This document shows, one piece after another, positions 21,614-34,100 of a stretch of DNA of 64,000 nt (positions are counted from its first letter, which is position 1; each line of letters opens with the position of its first letter). The DNA is taken from assembly GCA_910589415.1 (NCBI GenBank), contig OU342630.1, positions 46,098,012 through 46,162,011 of the forward strand, written 5' to 3'. Source of the DNA: Malachius bipustulatus (Eukaryota > Arthropoda > Insecta > Coleoptera > Melyridae). Below the pieces are notes generated by a model. The model did not search any database. It was not told where the DNA came from and saw only the letters and a program-made list of their open reading frames with translations. The position numbers and the translations under genes were made by a program.

Positions 21614-23714
21614 AGTGTCTTTTGTTGGTTTTTAAAGACACTTTTTTATAGCCTAATTGCAGAACGTTCACTTAATAATAATTATTATGCTCTACAATAA
21701 ATATTACTGTTGGTCAATGTACAGATAGATCTAGCCAATATTTTGGTATCCGCTTCCTCCTCTGCCAACTAAACCCTGTAGTAATAAGAGCTGTATACAC
21801 TTAGAAAAATTGCTGAGATTTAGCACCAAATTGTTATATTATAGTGAAACAAATGTACCTTAACTACAGATACAGGGTTATTCACTCGTGATGGATCAAA
21901 CGAAGCAGGGTGATAGAGGACCTCAATACGCATCCATCTAACCCCCATATGTGTCATCGAAAAATTGATGGTTTGGGAGTCATCATCACTTAAGTCTATT
22001 TCCTAAAGAAACTGATTTTCCAAAGACAGTGTGTCATGCTGGCTTAGCAGCTCGGTTTAGCTTGATGAAATTTTCCAGAGATGTAGTCAATAATTAATGA
22101 GTCTATCACATCGTGTGCAAGCTTCCCCAATACACCCAATACAAGGGACACAATTAGAAAAAATAAATTCATAAAAAAAATTTTTAAGCAGAAAAAGTTT
22201 CCTTTACAAAAAGCTCCTATTAAAAATTTTTGGGGGTAATTTATTTTGGCACATGTTTCAAAAACTTCTCTGTTCAATTGGCAATCTAGCTTACAAATTT
22301 AATTCAGCTAGTCCTATAGCTTCTCGTAAAAAAAGCAAAATGAAAAAGGCGGAAATTCCTATTCATTATGTATTTTCGTATCAGAACACATTGGATAAAT
22401 GTTGACAGTTGTCATAGTTACAGATTGTAAATAATACTGACAGAACTTAACATAGGAAGTTCAATTTGCAATATAATCTATATTCCACATCGTTCTTCTT
22501 CGATTTGTATAATAAATTTCACAAAAATTCTAGCAATTATGCACAACTAAACAGGTACAAAGTATGCCATGTTGTTATTGTTTTAAAATTGTGGGTATCT
22601 TTTATACAATTTACCAAAGAAAATTGTTATATTTTTTGCGCATAATTTGGCTTTCATCACGTGACGCAATAGGGTTAATTTTTGGTTGGTCGAATCGGAT
22701 GATGTCGAAGACGTCACCATGCAGGAGCAATGGTCACCAAAAAAAATTGAAACAAACTTGGAGGAGCTGCAGCGGCTCCACAAGCGACTCTTGATGATGT
22801 AGTTTTCCATAGGTACACTAAATGTAGTTTTTAGCTTAAATAAAATTTATTGATAAAGCTAATGATTGCTGAGCAAAAAATAAAATAAAAGTACAAAACT
22901 CTCTGAGACACCTTGTATAATTTATCGTGAAACTGTAGCAATAATAATTGTATTTTTTGGTAATACTATCTATTTTTCTCATATTTCCTACATTAACAAC
23001 CGCTGAGCAAGTGAGTTCAAAAACGTCCTCCTTATACCGCTCATATAAAGTCGATTTAGACAACTTCAAATCAGTTAAATTGCTGTCTGTCGATGTCAAA
23101 AGAGAGCTGACTTCAGAATCTTCTCTTGCGACAACTAAAGCCACTAGCTAGCACCGCCATTAGGACAATCTATTGCGGACAGCATTTTGCTTCAGGCATC
23201 TCTCCACATACGTGCGTAGCTTAGTCTACAGACTTGTGGAAAACATCCGAACTAAACGGTCAATTCTTATATTGCATCTAAAATAATTGAAGATGTGCTA
23301 ATCAAGTCAGTTTCGTCGGAGCCACGGAGCGGACTGGACCACACCACTCGGGGCGCCTGACGCTCCGAAACCCACCTCTCAGACCAATCGGCTCAGGACA
23401 CCCCGCAGCTCGCGTATCTCAACATCACAACACATCACCACACCGACAACATAAACTCAATAACCGCATCTTCGCCAAGACACCGCCACGAAGATCGACA
23501 CCTCTCAGAAATGTTCAACACCAAAAGTTTCAATACCATCATCCAATCCAAAAGGGCCACTTCAGAGGAAGACCCGCGGGCATCAGGACCCACACCATTC
23601 CCATACAAGAAACAGCACATGGAATCAAAAGAGCTATATACTCGTAGTTTCATTACTTGCTCATAAATCATTGAAGTTCCGAGGCTAATCAAGTCACACT
23701 AATGCAAAACAATA
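21614..23714. other. No gene recognised; partly GC-richer DNA
   Basis: 21.6-23.2 kb is AT-rich with only chance frames. About 23320-23640 is clearly GC-richer (CACAC, CCGACGCTCCG-type words) but has no convincing open frame on either strand; it may be the leader of a retroelement. Confidence 0.45.
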
Positions 23715-24470
23715 CTAAGGAGCTGTATTCTGATGCAGCTTCTGATTTTGCAACCGTTATCAGTCCCTCGGCAGCTGCAGCCGACTTCATCAATGCAACC
23801 CGAGTCAAGGTACCTCAGCAATCGAAACTTGTTGATACCACCAGAGATAGGACAACAAAATAAAAAGGTCCATAGTCCTGTACACTTAAGTCAGTAATAA
23901 GACTTGCAAAACTTGTATAGCAGTCAGATTTGCGGCAACTGTCTGCCTACCAGTAAGGATGCCACACCGCAATTGACTGCATCTTAGCTGCTGTGAAAAA
24001 GACCTCAAATCTTGGCATTCATCGACACTTTACCTATAATTTTTTAATCTTTGACTTAGCAGCTTCTGTAATTGACTGAAAACTGGCTAGTTCACGTATC
24101 CAGTGTTACTTCAACCCAGATGGTGACCTTCTTAGACCACAACCTTTCTGCATTAGTTTCTTTCGACTGCATCTCTGCTTTCTTTGTCCACTCGTGTACT
24201 GTATGAGGACTTCCCTGATTTCTAGTTGCGGTGAATTCTTAGCATCGCTCCATCTCTTCTGCAGAGCTACATCAAGCTTTTTTGCCGTTATTGACTTTAT
24301 TGGGGGAAATCAAAAAAGTCACCTTAGACTGTCGATAGCGTCTTCGCTTCTTGCAAGAACCTCGCAAAGATTAGCCTGCCTCAGAGCGCACCTCGTTGGC
24401 TCTACATGCAGACGCGTCCAACGACGCCATATTGATCATTAGTCGGGCCAATATAAGTATAGATATTTTG
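23715..24470 (+). pseudogene. Probable LINE relic (endonuclease region)
   Basis: A short open piece (ELYSDAASDFATVISPSAAA) is followed, in shifting frames, by LTENWLVHVSSVT and further words whose order recalls the apurinic endonuclease part of insect LINEs, where LTETWL is a common block. Stops and shifts throughout. Weak evidence; it may be the 5' part of the LINE whose RT lies at 26595. Confidence 0.3.
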
Positions 24471-24889
24471 TAGACTAAAAAATGGATTTCTACTGGATTT
24501 CTTCGTTACGGAGAATACCTATGCCTGACGACTAATCGAATTTTAGTAATTAGACTTGCTTTCCAGAACTGTGAATATTTAAATTTCCTTCCAATAAAAA
24601 AAGCACACTTCTTCGTAGTTACACGTCAAATATCAGATCAAAAGTATGAGATGACATTTTTGGTGAGGTATATCTTTATAAAAATTACCTTTTGTGGTAA
24701 AAACAAGTTCAACAAAATTTGCCATGTTTGATTGGAAGGAATCGATAAGACTTTTATTTTATTAAATGTCTTCATGTTTATTTATTGCTTTGTCGTTATA
24801 AAAAAAAGGTAAATAGGAAATGAATAATTCTTACATATTTTATAAGATCTCTTAAAGACGACAGTGAAAAATACCGCACACGATTATTA

Positions 24890-26228
24890 TCAAATGAATT
24901 GTGACATCAATACTTTGTAACATTTCCACTCTGGAATTTCTAATCTATAGAAATTAGCACCTTCAATCACATACACACCTCCGGTCTTTCCATACTTAAT
25001 CACTTGAACTACTGCTTTTCCACATGAGTCAGTATTTTGTCTTTTTGATTTTTGAAGATCCCTTTTTAATACTTTCGCAAAAAATTCGTTCCTGCATTTC
25101 TTTTCGGCGTCTTTGTAAAATTTCGTCTTTGTTGTGCCTACACACAAAGCTACCACTCTGACTTTAGTTTCTTTCGTATGGTACTCATCACCGAGACTCC
25201 GGCTGTATCCTACAATTCCATGGTCAGCTGCCGCCATGACGGGACCACCTGGAAAAGGTACGAGTCCTTGGATGCCACAAATATTAATGATTAATCCTTG
25301 ATCGCCTGATCTGCTCTTCTTTAGGTGCTCATAGCCCATGTCTGTACTTTGTATTACACCATCCTAAAAGTGAAAATAGGACGATTATTCCAGAAGTAAA
25401 CAGAGTACGCGGAATGAAGTCTCACCAAGTTATTTTGAATGAGCTCTTTCGGATTTTTTTCGTTAAATTTTCCTGCTGAATTGATAATTATGTCCAATTT
25501 ATGATATTGTTGAATTGCTTTGTCGTAGGCCTCTAAAATATTTTATAAGAGTATTTTATGTTATGCAGTTACAATATTATTTTATTTTACCTTCAAGCTC
25601 ATTCCTTTTGGTGACATCCGCCCTAATAAATATCGCTTTACCTTTACCATAAGCACAATTGAGAGTATTGACTGCTTGCTGTCCTTCTGAGTAATTCAGA
25701 CCTATCAAAACAACATTTTTGGCTTTGCATGCTAGTAATTGGTGTGCCGTAGCGAACCCAATACCTTCACCACCTCCAGTTATTAATACTGACTTGCATT
25801 TTGGTTCCATCAATGTTTTGGGGATACCTTTACTGAAATAGTTGCAATAATTTAATTATGCTACCTTCGGAGGGTATTTAAAATTAACGTATTATTCTTA
25901 AGTATTGGGACTTTAAATAAAAATTATAAGATAAAACTAAAAGTGCTTGTTTGCCTACGAACATACATATACCTACTTACGAATCTGTAACTGTGCAGAA
26001 CTTTTTTTAATTATACAATAGCATGAGTATTTCTTCGATTTAATTACGTTTATAATACTTACCATTCTTTTCCATCTTTAGAATAGCACCGAACTTTTGC
26101 TCTAAAGTATCTAGAACTGTAAAGCAATCTTTGCTATGGATTAAGATATTTATGTAAAGTTTATGAACTTACTTTTTATAAAGGAAAATGGTAGATATTT
26201 CCAAGGTTTTGGTACATCTTTGTAACAT
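24890..26228 (-). CDS. SDR-family protein lacking the catalytic triad, with mitochondrial-type N-terminus
   Basis: Five exons with GT..AG junctions: 26173-26228, 26063-26116, 25591-25832, 25426-25532, 24890-25363, giving 310 aa. Frames join cleanly at all junctions (phases 2, 2, 1, 0). The fold is a classical SDR of the insect 15-hydroxyprostaglandin dehydrogenase/alcohol dehydrogenase-like group: cofactor motif TGGGEGIG (residues 55-62), NSAG, and a C-terminal RVVALCVGTT.T block. The active site is lost: the usual Ser is Gly183 (NICG), the usual YxxxK reads MAAAD (Met196, Asp200). The first 45 residues precede the domain, are rich in Lys/Arg and contain RCYS (28-31), which fits a mitochondrial processing R-3 site. 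AATAAA on this strand at 24781-24786 may be the poly(A) signal. An alternative start is Met45. It is likely a pseudoenzyme. Confidence 0.85.
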
Positions 26229-26594
26229 CTTAAAACTTAAATTTTAAACATGAAAACTTCGAAAGAACATGTTAACTCATAAGAGTACACGGGAAGTTAA
26301 ATGTCAACATTTGGTTGACGTAAGTACTATCAAATATGGAATTTATGACATCTTATCTATAGACATGAAATAATGTCGTTTCTGTTGAATCTCATCATAA
26401 AGTTCATACTATTTTGATTACCATTTCAGTTTCGAAACGATAGTCCTTACGGACTAGCGCGTGAAAGGCTGTGCTATGCACTAATACCGAAAAATGGGGA
26501 AAATCTATTCAAATAAAGTTTTCACTTTGAGAATATAAACTAAAAATGTATTTATAAAATAAAGATTTAACAAAAAATCTTAGCGTATAGCACG
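26229..26594. other. Upstream region of the first SDR gene
   Basis: No TATA box recognised upstream of the ATG at 26228. A five-codon upstream frame starts at about 26252 on the minus strand. Nothing else identified. Confidence 0.4.
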
Positions 26595-27473
26595 CATTCC
26601 ATGCTCTACTCGATCCTTTGTTACATCTCTTTAATTTGGTTCTGAAACACGGTTGTCTGCCCGACATCTGGAAAACTTCTAAAATATTTCCCATCTTTAA
26701 GTCAGAAAGCCGACCTATCGCCATCTTGTGTAATTTTGCAAATATTTTTGAGTTTTGCCCGTAAAACCCCATTGTAACATGTCAGCATGGCTTCATGAAC
26801 GGACGGTCAACGGTTAGGTACCAAATTAAGTGTGGCGCACCAGGTGATTGCTGAAAATCTCGATGCGGGCTTCCAGGTGGACGTTGTCTTTACAGATTTC
26901 AACAAGGCATTTGACCGCCTAAACCGCAGTCTTCTTATATATAAGCTCCATCGAGTTGGCTGCTCTGATAGCTTGGTCTCACTTCTTGAAAACTATCTGC
27001 TGGGAAGGCATCAGTATGATGAACTGCGTGGATGCGCGTCGAGTGTCTGTGAAGTTCCATCTGGTGTTCCTCAGGGGTCCGTCCTTGGTCCATTGATGTT
27101 CCTTGTCTTCATAAATGATGTAGTTGAAGTTCTTGGAGACCATTGATTGCTATAAGCCGATGATATATACACTTACCACGGCATTAAATCCCCTGAGAAC
27201 ACAATTGCATTGCAGTAATGATTATACCTCTTTTACAACTGGTGTGACAACAACCTTCTATCCCTAAATATTTCTAAATACGCAGTCGTCTCATACACAC
27301 GTAATAGGTGTCCCTCTGGTATAATTTTAACTTCACTGGTAATGTTATCACACGTTTTGTGATAACAAGTTTTGTGATAACAAGAGTTTTGTGACGCAAA
27401 AACTACGCTGATTTTATTTAATTCCATTATCAGATCGCGTCCTGAATACGCCTCTGAGGTGTGGAGTCCTTTT
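26595..27473 (+). pseudogene. LINE reverse transcriptase fragment (5' part of a split copy)
   Basis: Degenerate non-LTR RT in several frames: LPDIWKTSKIFPIFKSESRP, then RPIAILCNF, QHGFMNGRST, motif A VDVVFTDFNKAFDRL, motif B GVPQGSVLGPLMFLVFINDV and ADDI (about 27150-27170). It ends in EYASEVWSPF at about 27470. Stops and frameshifts occur throughout. The RT type is jockey/CR1-like; I cannot name the clade. The 3' continuation is at 29292. Confidence 0.82.
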
Positions 27474-28075
27474 TACTGTAACACACCGAACCCCTACCCG
27501 CTAATTTCCACTGAAAGTTGGCCTTGTGATCGTCTAGCTTTGGATGTAGAACCGAACGTTGTGTTTCGTAGTATCGAGATTCGTAATTGAGGTATGCCGG
27601 CAAGGGAGGAGTTAAGGATTTTGCGTTCTGACGTTTGACTGAATTGCTTGATTTCGATTTCTACAAAGTGATAAACAAATAAATTGTAGGAGGTGGAGAT
27701 TCATTTTCATAACATGTTTCACACTCCGATTCTCCTCATCGTTACAATCCTTTATTCATCACCTCGTCGTTAATTAAGTAACAATTTGTTTGATTTCTCT
27801 ATTTGTGAATTTCATGTTTCTTTAAACATTGTGTGTCAACAACACTCGAATTCGAATATAAAGGGACCCTGCTGGTAGCTGGGATAACCACTCTTCCTTT
27901 CATTCATTCTTTGAAGCAATGTGTGACGTTGCCGCTTGTACTAAACGTTAGAAAAGTCGTAGCTTGTTTAGGCTCTTTTAGCGCTTTTGGTTTCGTTCGC
28001 GATATGTTTCATTTATTTGTAAACCAGATTTGCAAGACCTGTTTTACCCTAACTGTTTATTCGCAGATATACTCT

Positions 28076-28275
28076 GAATTTGCATTGTTCGGGTGTAGTA
28101 ATGTTTCATTACCTCCCGGCAATATTCAGGTATGTGATGGTCCTCGGACTTAACCTTTTGGTTTACTGGATTTACTCTGAACTTGTATTCTCGGGTGTAG
28201 CTTCTGAAGCAAGTAATATTTTATTACCTCCCGGCAAGGTTCAGGTATGTGATAGTCCTTTGAACGAAGTTTTGG
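28076..28275. repeat. Tandem repeat, ~102-bp unit
   Basis: TCGGGTGTAG at 28089 and 28191 heads two units sharing ATTACCTCCCGGCAA and TTCAGGTATGTGAT. A third, diverged start (TCGGGCGTAGCTTCTGAAGC) lies at 28475. Confidence 0.7.
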
Positions 28276-28817
28276 TTTATCAATGAAAAATTCCCTTTTA
28301 ATGGGATATTTTTCATTCTGCGATATTGAACACATCTCTCGACCATTTTCGACATTATCAACAGAATCATTATCACCTCTGATCGAATTACAGACCCCAT
28401 TCCTTTATTATTGCTCAGACGCAATAATTAGAGTGTTGGAAAATTGGGCTAACCTACTCATATAATCAGCATATTCGGGCGTAGCTTCTGAAGCAAGTGA
28501 TCAACAGCACCTCCCCGCTGTATTATAGAGAATTACCTAACCAAAAGAAATCGGGATAATTAAATCAGTTTAGTGATCATGTTTCTCGTTAATGCGTCGT
28601 TGTTTGTGATTTGCACTTTGAAAAAAAGCCTAAGCGCTGCTAGGACCACTCTATCGTTTTATTTATGTTTGTTGAGCTTTTCGCATCAAACTTTGGTTTC
28701 CACGCAATTTTTTTCCACGAAAACAAGAAGGTGCCCTTTATTTAGCGATAAAAAGAAAAATGGAATAGTTGCGACGCTATCTAGGTAGTTTCCACTATCA
28801 GGATGATGATTAGAATC

Positions 28818-28967
28818 GGTGCGATACGCCCAAGAAGGGGTTGCCACCGGCCGGATGTTGAAAATGACTGGTGCGATACGCCCGAAAAGGGGTTGCCACC
28901 AGACGGATGTGGAAAAACAGTCGGTGCGATACGCCCAAGCAGGGGTTACCACCGGAAGGATGAGGAG
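28818..28967. repeat. Tandem repeat, ~52-bp unit, three copies
   Basis: GGTGCGATACGCCC starts at 28818, 28870 and 28923, each followed by AAGGGGTT.CCACC and GGATG. The minus-strand frame repeats a Trp-rich peptide, but this follows from the repeat. Confidence 0.8.
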
Positions 28968-29291
28968 ATGATAAACAGTCCGGCTGCGATTGAGTTCGGA
29001 GCCATACTGGTTCCCATTTGAATCCGATGCGTGTTTTTATAGTCAGATTTTGAGCGCGAACGGTCTAGCAGCTGCTTTCTAACATGATCCGCCCGCGTGA
29101 TTCTTTAGTAATACATGCAGTGGAAACTTTCCGTTGGTGTTGATGTTTTAGTCTGCCTGTCGTGCCGTTTGTGTTAACGAAGGCGAGTGACCTTGATTCT
29201 AGATTCCATTCCTATTATTCCTAGACCGGCTATCCCGTGGATATGAATGAGAGACGAAAAAAAATTGTAACTTCTTACGCACCTAGGGCTG

Positions 29292-29668
29292 GTCCATTTC
29301 ATTACAAAACCCATATTAATACCCTGGAGAATATCCAACGTAAGTTTTTGAAGTTCCTGTGTTTTCGAATAGATTCTGTCTATCTACAACGAGGCATTCC
29401 ACAAGAGCTTCTGTCAAGATTTGACCTACCTAGTTTAGTACACCATCGTGTAATTTCATCTCTTCTCTTCCTACACAAGTTGGTTCATGGGCAGACTGGA
29501 CTTCAAAACTCCGAAATTTAACGCACGCTCTCACGCATCGTTCTCGTTTCCAACTCTCGTACATGCTTGCTGGAATAATAGCCCATTTTTAGATTGTGGA
29601 GACAATATTCGCTATATGATAGTTCTCTCGATGTATTCTCTGCATCGGCCTCAGACATTAAAGCCTTG
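29292..29668 (+). pseudogene. LINE fragment (3' part of the split copy)
   Basis: Encodes HYKTHINTLENIQRKFLKFL and RGIPQELLSRFDLPSLVHHR followed by VISSLLFLHKLVHGQ, the usual C-terminal region after RT in this LINE type. It continues in a second frame to about 29668 (SLDVFSASASDIKAL). Same strand as, and collinear with, the piece ending at 27473. Confidence 0.78.
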
Positions 29669-31123
29669 AGTGTTACACCTTAGCAATGTGCGACATATTA
29701 AGTACTTGTATAAAATACATCCATTTGGAATATGATGTGGTCAAAGAAGTTTGTCTTTATTCACTTCTTACAATAAATTATATTTATTTTCTCAGGTTTA
29801 GTGGACAGGGTCACCAGTTTCAAAGTTATTTAAGTCTATAGGATAATGCATGGAAAATAAGAAAGTAGATTTTTGTTTCCAATTCTGACCTAGAGTCATT
29901 TTTGAATCTATACATATAAAGGATGAGTATATTATTTTTTTTCATTTGAATTAATTTTATAAAATCGAAAAATGTTGTTATCGTTTGGAAATGTAATTTT
30001 GCAATTGGAAAAAAAATTATGTAACACAGAATTTATCGATGGGAGTAAAATAGATATTCTTTGGATAACATGATATGCAAGAAGAATAATATTCAATTAT
30101 GCAGATATTGTGGTCACCCCCAAGAATTTTTTAGAAATTGTTAAGCGATATGTTAAAAGTTTTCGCCTGAAAAGAGGAAATATTGTGCAATCAGTTAACT
30201 GGCAATGAGGCCAAAATGTTATCACTAAAGGTTCCTACCACAACAGTTGAAGTTGAAGATGCAGCAAAGCAGTTTACATGAATTATTGTAGGTAGGTATC
30301 TAACTTTTCAAGTTCTATTATACGTAAACAAAAAATTACCAATACGTTGGCAGGAGAGACTCTAATAAGGTCTAGTGATTTCAGTTCGCATTGTCTGATC
30401 GTACTGAAACGCTCCATTCAAACCCGATACGTTGAGAAGATCAAAATAGCGCGACTATACAGTATATTATGTATTCTACTAATTAATTTGTAAATATTCA
30501 CTGTCTACAAGCAATGAAGCAGTGATAAAACAAGTACTTATTTTTATTTAAGTAAACGCATGCAAATTTCATTCTAAGAGTCATTCCAGACTTGGTATAA
30601 TTTGAAATAGGGGGGAAATAAAACACTGTACTATGAAAAGTCATTACTTTACAACTTATTTTCAAAAATTTTCCATTTATATCATGCTTAATAAAAAACA
30701 ATAGAAAATAGCTCTTATAAAATTATTGATACTCAATACCACTTCAAAATTCTTAAACGCCAATAAATTTTCCACATAACATTGATTAGAAAGGAATTTT
30801 GGCTTTAGCAGGTAACAATTCATAAACATATCTTTATGATTTTTCTAACACACATGGGATTAATAAAGACATATAAATTGAGAAGACTTTTCTTAAATAA
30901 GGCAAAAACATGGTTAACCAGTAAGATACTCAAGACGATAACTCTAAAGTATCTTTTAAACCTTATTTGAGCCATAGCCTTCATATTGCGAGCACAAAAT
31001 AGCTTTTTGTGTATATGCAAGCGTAATGTAAATGAATGGATCGACGATAACGACCGTCCATCTGTGGACTTTTACAGTAATTAAATAATACAAAAATCTG
31101 AGCAGATATTTGCGATTTTGTAG
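29669..31123. other. No gene recognised
   Basis: AT-rich intergenic DNA downstream of the second SDR gene. Only short chance frames; no repeat ends identified. Confidence 0.55.
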
Positions 31124-34100
31124 TTAAGAAAATATTGTTATTTCCTTAGGGGGCCGCGAGTCTTCAACCAACCAACTTGTTCCGCTTGGAGCTTTCTGCA
31201 GTACTTCAACCAAGGCTCTGGCTAGCTGATCTGGTCTGAAAAGTAAATATAATTTATATAGGTAAATAAAATAGTTGGGTATATCAAGAAAAGTCATTTT
31301 TTAGCTAGTGTTGAGTATTTTTATTGAATATTAGAAGCAGGTATAATATGGAGAACCAAAAAAGCAAGAGGTCTCAAATTTTGGTGACATATCTATCTAT
31401 CGATTGAGAATATTTCCAGAATGGCGATTCTTCCGGTTGAGCCAGACATAGATACTTACTTTATTATTTTTTTTATTATTTTAAATTGGACACCTCATAC
31501 ATTATTGCATTTCAAATTATCTAAAAAAAATTGTCTAAGAATTATTTTAACAGTTGTGTAGCTTACAGACTTCATATCTCAGGGTTTAGAGGAGGGGATG
31601 CGCACTATGGGGTGGCTTTTGGATCTCTCCAAGGCCTTCGACAGTGTGTGCCACGAGTGCCTCCTTCGGAAACTGGAGAATGTTGGAGTTCGTGGATTGC
31701 CACTTTCTTGGTTTAACAGCTACCTGCAGGGAAGAACACAGGCGTTTCAGATTACTGGGTCTGATGGCTGGGCTGTACGATAACCTTTTTCTCCAATCTC
31801 CGCTGGGGTGCTACAGAGTAGTGTTCTCGGTCCACTTCTTTTCTTTATCTTCGTTAACGACCTCGTCCAAAAAAAAATACCTCCTCTAATTCACTCTGTG
31901 TTAACTATGCTGATGATACAACAATTCTTATTAGGATAAAATCCGGCGACCTTCCTAGTCTTTTAGATGCCGTTCAACTTCCATTGAAAATAGCTTCTTT
32001 ATGGCTCAGGGTCAATAAACTAAAACTCAACTTGGACAAAACTGAGATGATTGACTTTCACTCTAGTCGATCACGTCTTCCCCCTTGACCCTCTATACTC
32101 ACCGACAGTGCCTTGATCGAGCCGAAGGGTGTCGTGAAGTTTTTGGGCTTCCACATCGACCAGAACCTAAACTGGTCGGCTCACACAGATCATTTGTGCC
32201 GTCGCCTTGCTAGTGTCTACTTCCTTCTCAGACATCTTCAACACACGAGGTTCTCATGAGGTTCTACTCTGTGCTTATTATGGGCATTTGATCTGACTGG
32301 GGCAGGTCGGAGAGATTTCTCCTAAAGGTTTTTCTTCTTCAAAATAAAGCAATTAGGAAGGCATGTCCGTGCAGGAGTCCTGCAGAGGCCATTTCAAGCG
32401 GCTTGGACTTCTTACCGTACCTGCTTTGTACGTCTTCTCTCTACTCTGATCCACTACTCTAAACTGATTCCCAAAAATCAGACGGCATACTCTACCTTAA
32501 TTTTTCATGTGGCATCCTATTTTGCAGTTGAAAGGTTTATAAAAGGTGATGAAATTGATCAGATTTTTCACGGCATAACTAGAACGATCGCTTTATTGGA
32601 AGTGTTTGCTTTTCCATATTTTACCGATATCTATCTTATACACTGTGTCTCTTGAATTTCTGGACATAGGGAATTCCCATGTTAAAATAAACTATTGTAA
32701 ATATTGGCTCCCCTAATTATTTTACAGTAAAATGTCAAATATAAAACTTCTTAAGGAAAAAAAGCTGCTTCTTATGCTGTAATTGGATTTTTATTTGGTT
32801 CATCCGTTTTCGATAAAATCAGGAAAAACTGAATGGTTTTTCGTAGTTTTTCAAGGTTGCTTTGCTTTTGACAGATAATAAGATAATAAAAAATCTCTAA
32901 TATTTCTAAATGAATTGCCAGGAGTAATGATATTCAATAAATTTTACTTTTTCTTCAATGGTGTAATAATTCATTTTTATAAACAAGTTTTTCTTTGAAA
33001 AGTAATACTTTGCCACTTAAAATTTTAATGATGAATGAATTACTTTAGAACAATCAGTTATTGACAATTAATAATTTTTAGCATTATCTGTCAAAAGCAA
33101 AGCAACCTTGAAAAACTACGAAAAACCGTTAAGTTTTTCCTGATTTTCTCGAAAACGGATGAACCAAATGAAAATGCAATTGTAGCATAAGAAGCAGCTT
33201 TTTTTCCTTAAGAAGTTTTACATTTGACATTTTACTGTAAAATAATTAGGGGAGCCAATATTTCCAATAGTTTATTTTAACATGGGAATTCCCTATGTCC
33301 ATAAATTCAAGAGACACAGTGTAGACACATCTAAACAAAGTTTAATCATAAGTACGCCATTTTCTTACCTGACAGCCTGCGTATTACCAACATCATCTCG
33401 CCAAGCCTGTTCATACTCAGTGCTGAGTACTCTCTTCCTAGGATCTCCCGCCAAAGCCTGTTCGGAAGGAGAAGGACAGAGTGCCACCACGCGAACACCG
33501 GTCAACCGCAAGTGATGTTGGTCGCCGTAACAGCGTGTCAATGCTGCCACAGCATGTTTGGTGGCTGTAAAAACTGGCAGGGAGACTAGTGGCCGCTTGG
33601 AGGCACTTGAACCCGCGTTCACAACTACGCCCCCTGGTCCCCCACGGTCACGGCCTAAGAAACGAAAGGCCAGCAGGAGACCGCGGATGATGCCATTCTG
33701 TAAAAAAGAAAATTGTCTAATGAATTTCCGACCTCAAATATTACTTATTTTTAAGTTAGTGGATATACAGGGTGGTTAACAATTCGATGCTCACCATTGG
33801 GATCTCGGAAACGGTACAAGATACAGGGTGGGTTAAATTCGAGAAAAGTTGTACAATTTTATGCTTATTAAGAATCTGAAAGAAAATTTTTGGCAACTTC
33901 AGGCGTTGCTGAAATATCCTGAAAAAAACTGAAAACCCGAAAATTCTTATTTTACCCATATCTTTTTTATTATTGGATATTAATTAATTATTGTTTGTAG
34001 GCTTACAAAGTCGTCAAAAGCTATCCGTTTGATATTACAAAAATTTTCAAATCCGACTAGATCCCAAAGTTTTCATAGCCAACTTTTGTTTTTCTTATGG

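Larger units (their letters stand above)
27474..29291. mobile_element. 1.8-kb insertion splitting the LINE, class unknown
   Basis: The LINE protein reads through from WSPF (27470) to HYKTHINTLENI (29299), so the DNA between was inserted later. GTCCTTTT (27466-27473) and GTCCATTT (29292-29299) flank it, a possible 8-bp duplication with one mismatch. The left end begins near TGTAACACACC, so a solo LTR is possible, but no matching right end was found. It contains two tandem repeats, listed separately. Confidence 0.6.

Noticed and set aside
28686..28952. Trp-rich repeat protein on the minus strand
   Set aside because: Follows from the 52-bp tandem repeat inside an insertion element.
28818..28967. 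CRISPR-like array
   Set aside because: Three direct ~52-bp units without distinct spacers, in an animal genome.
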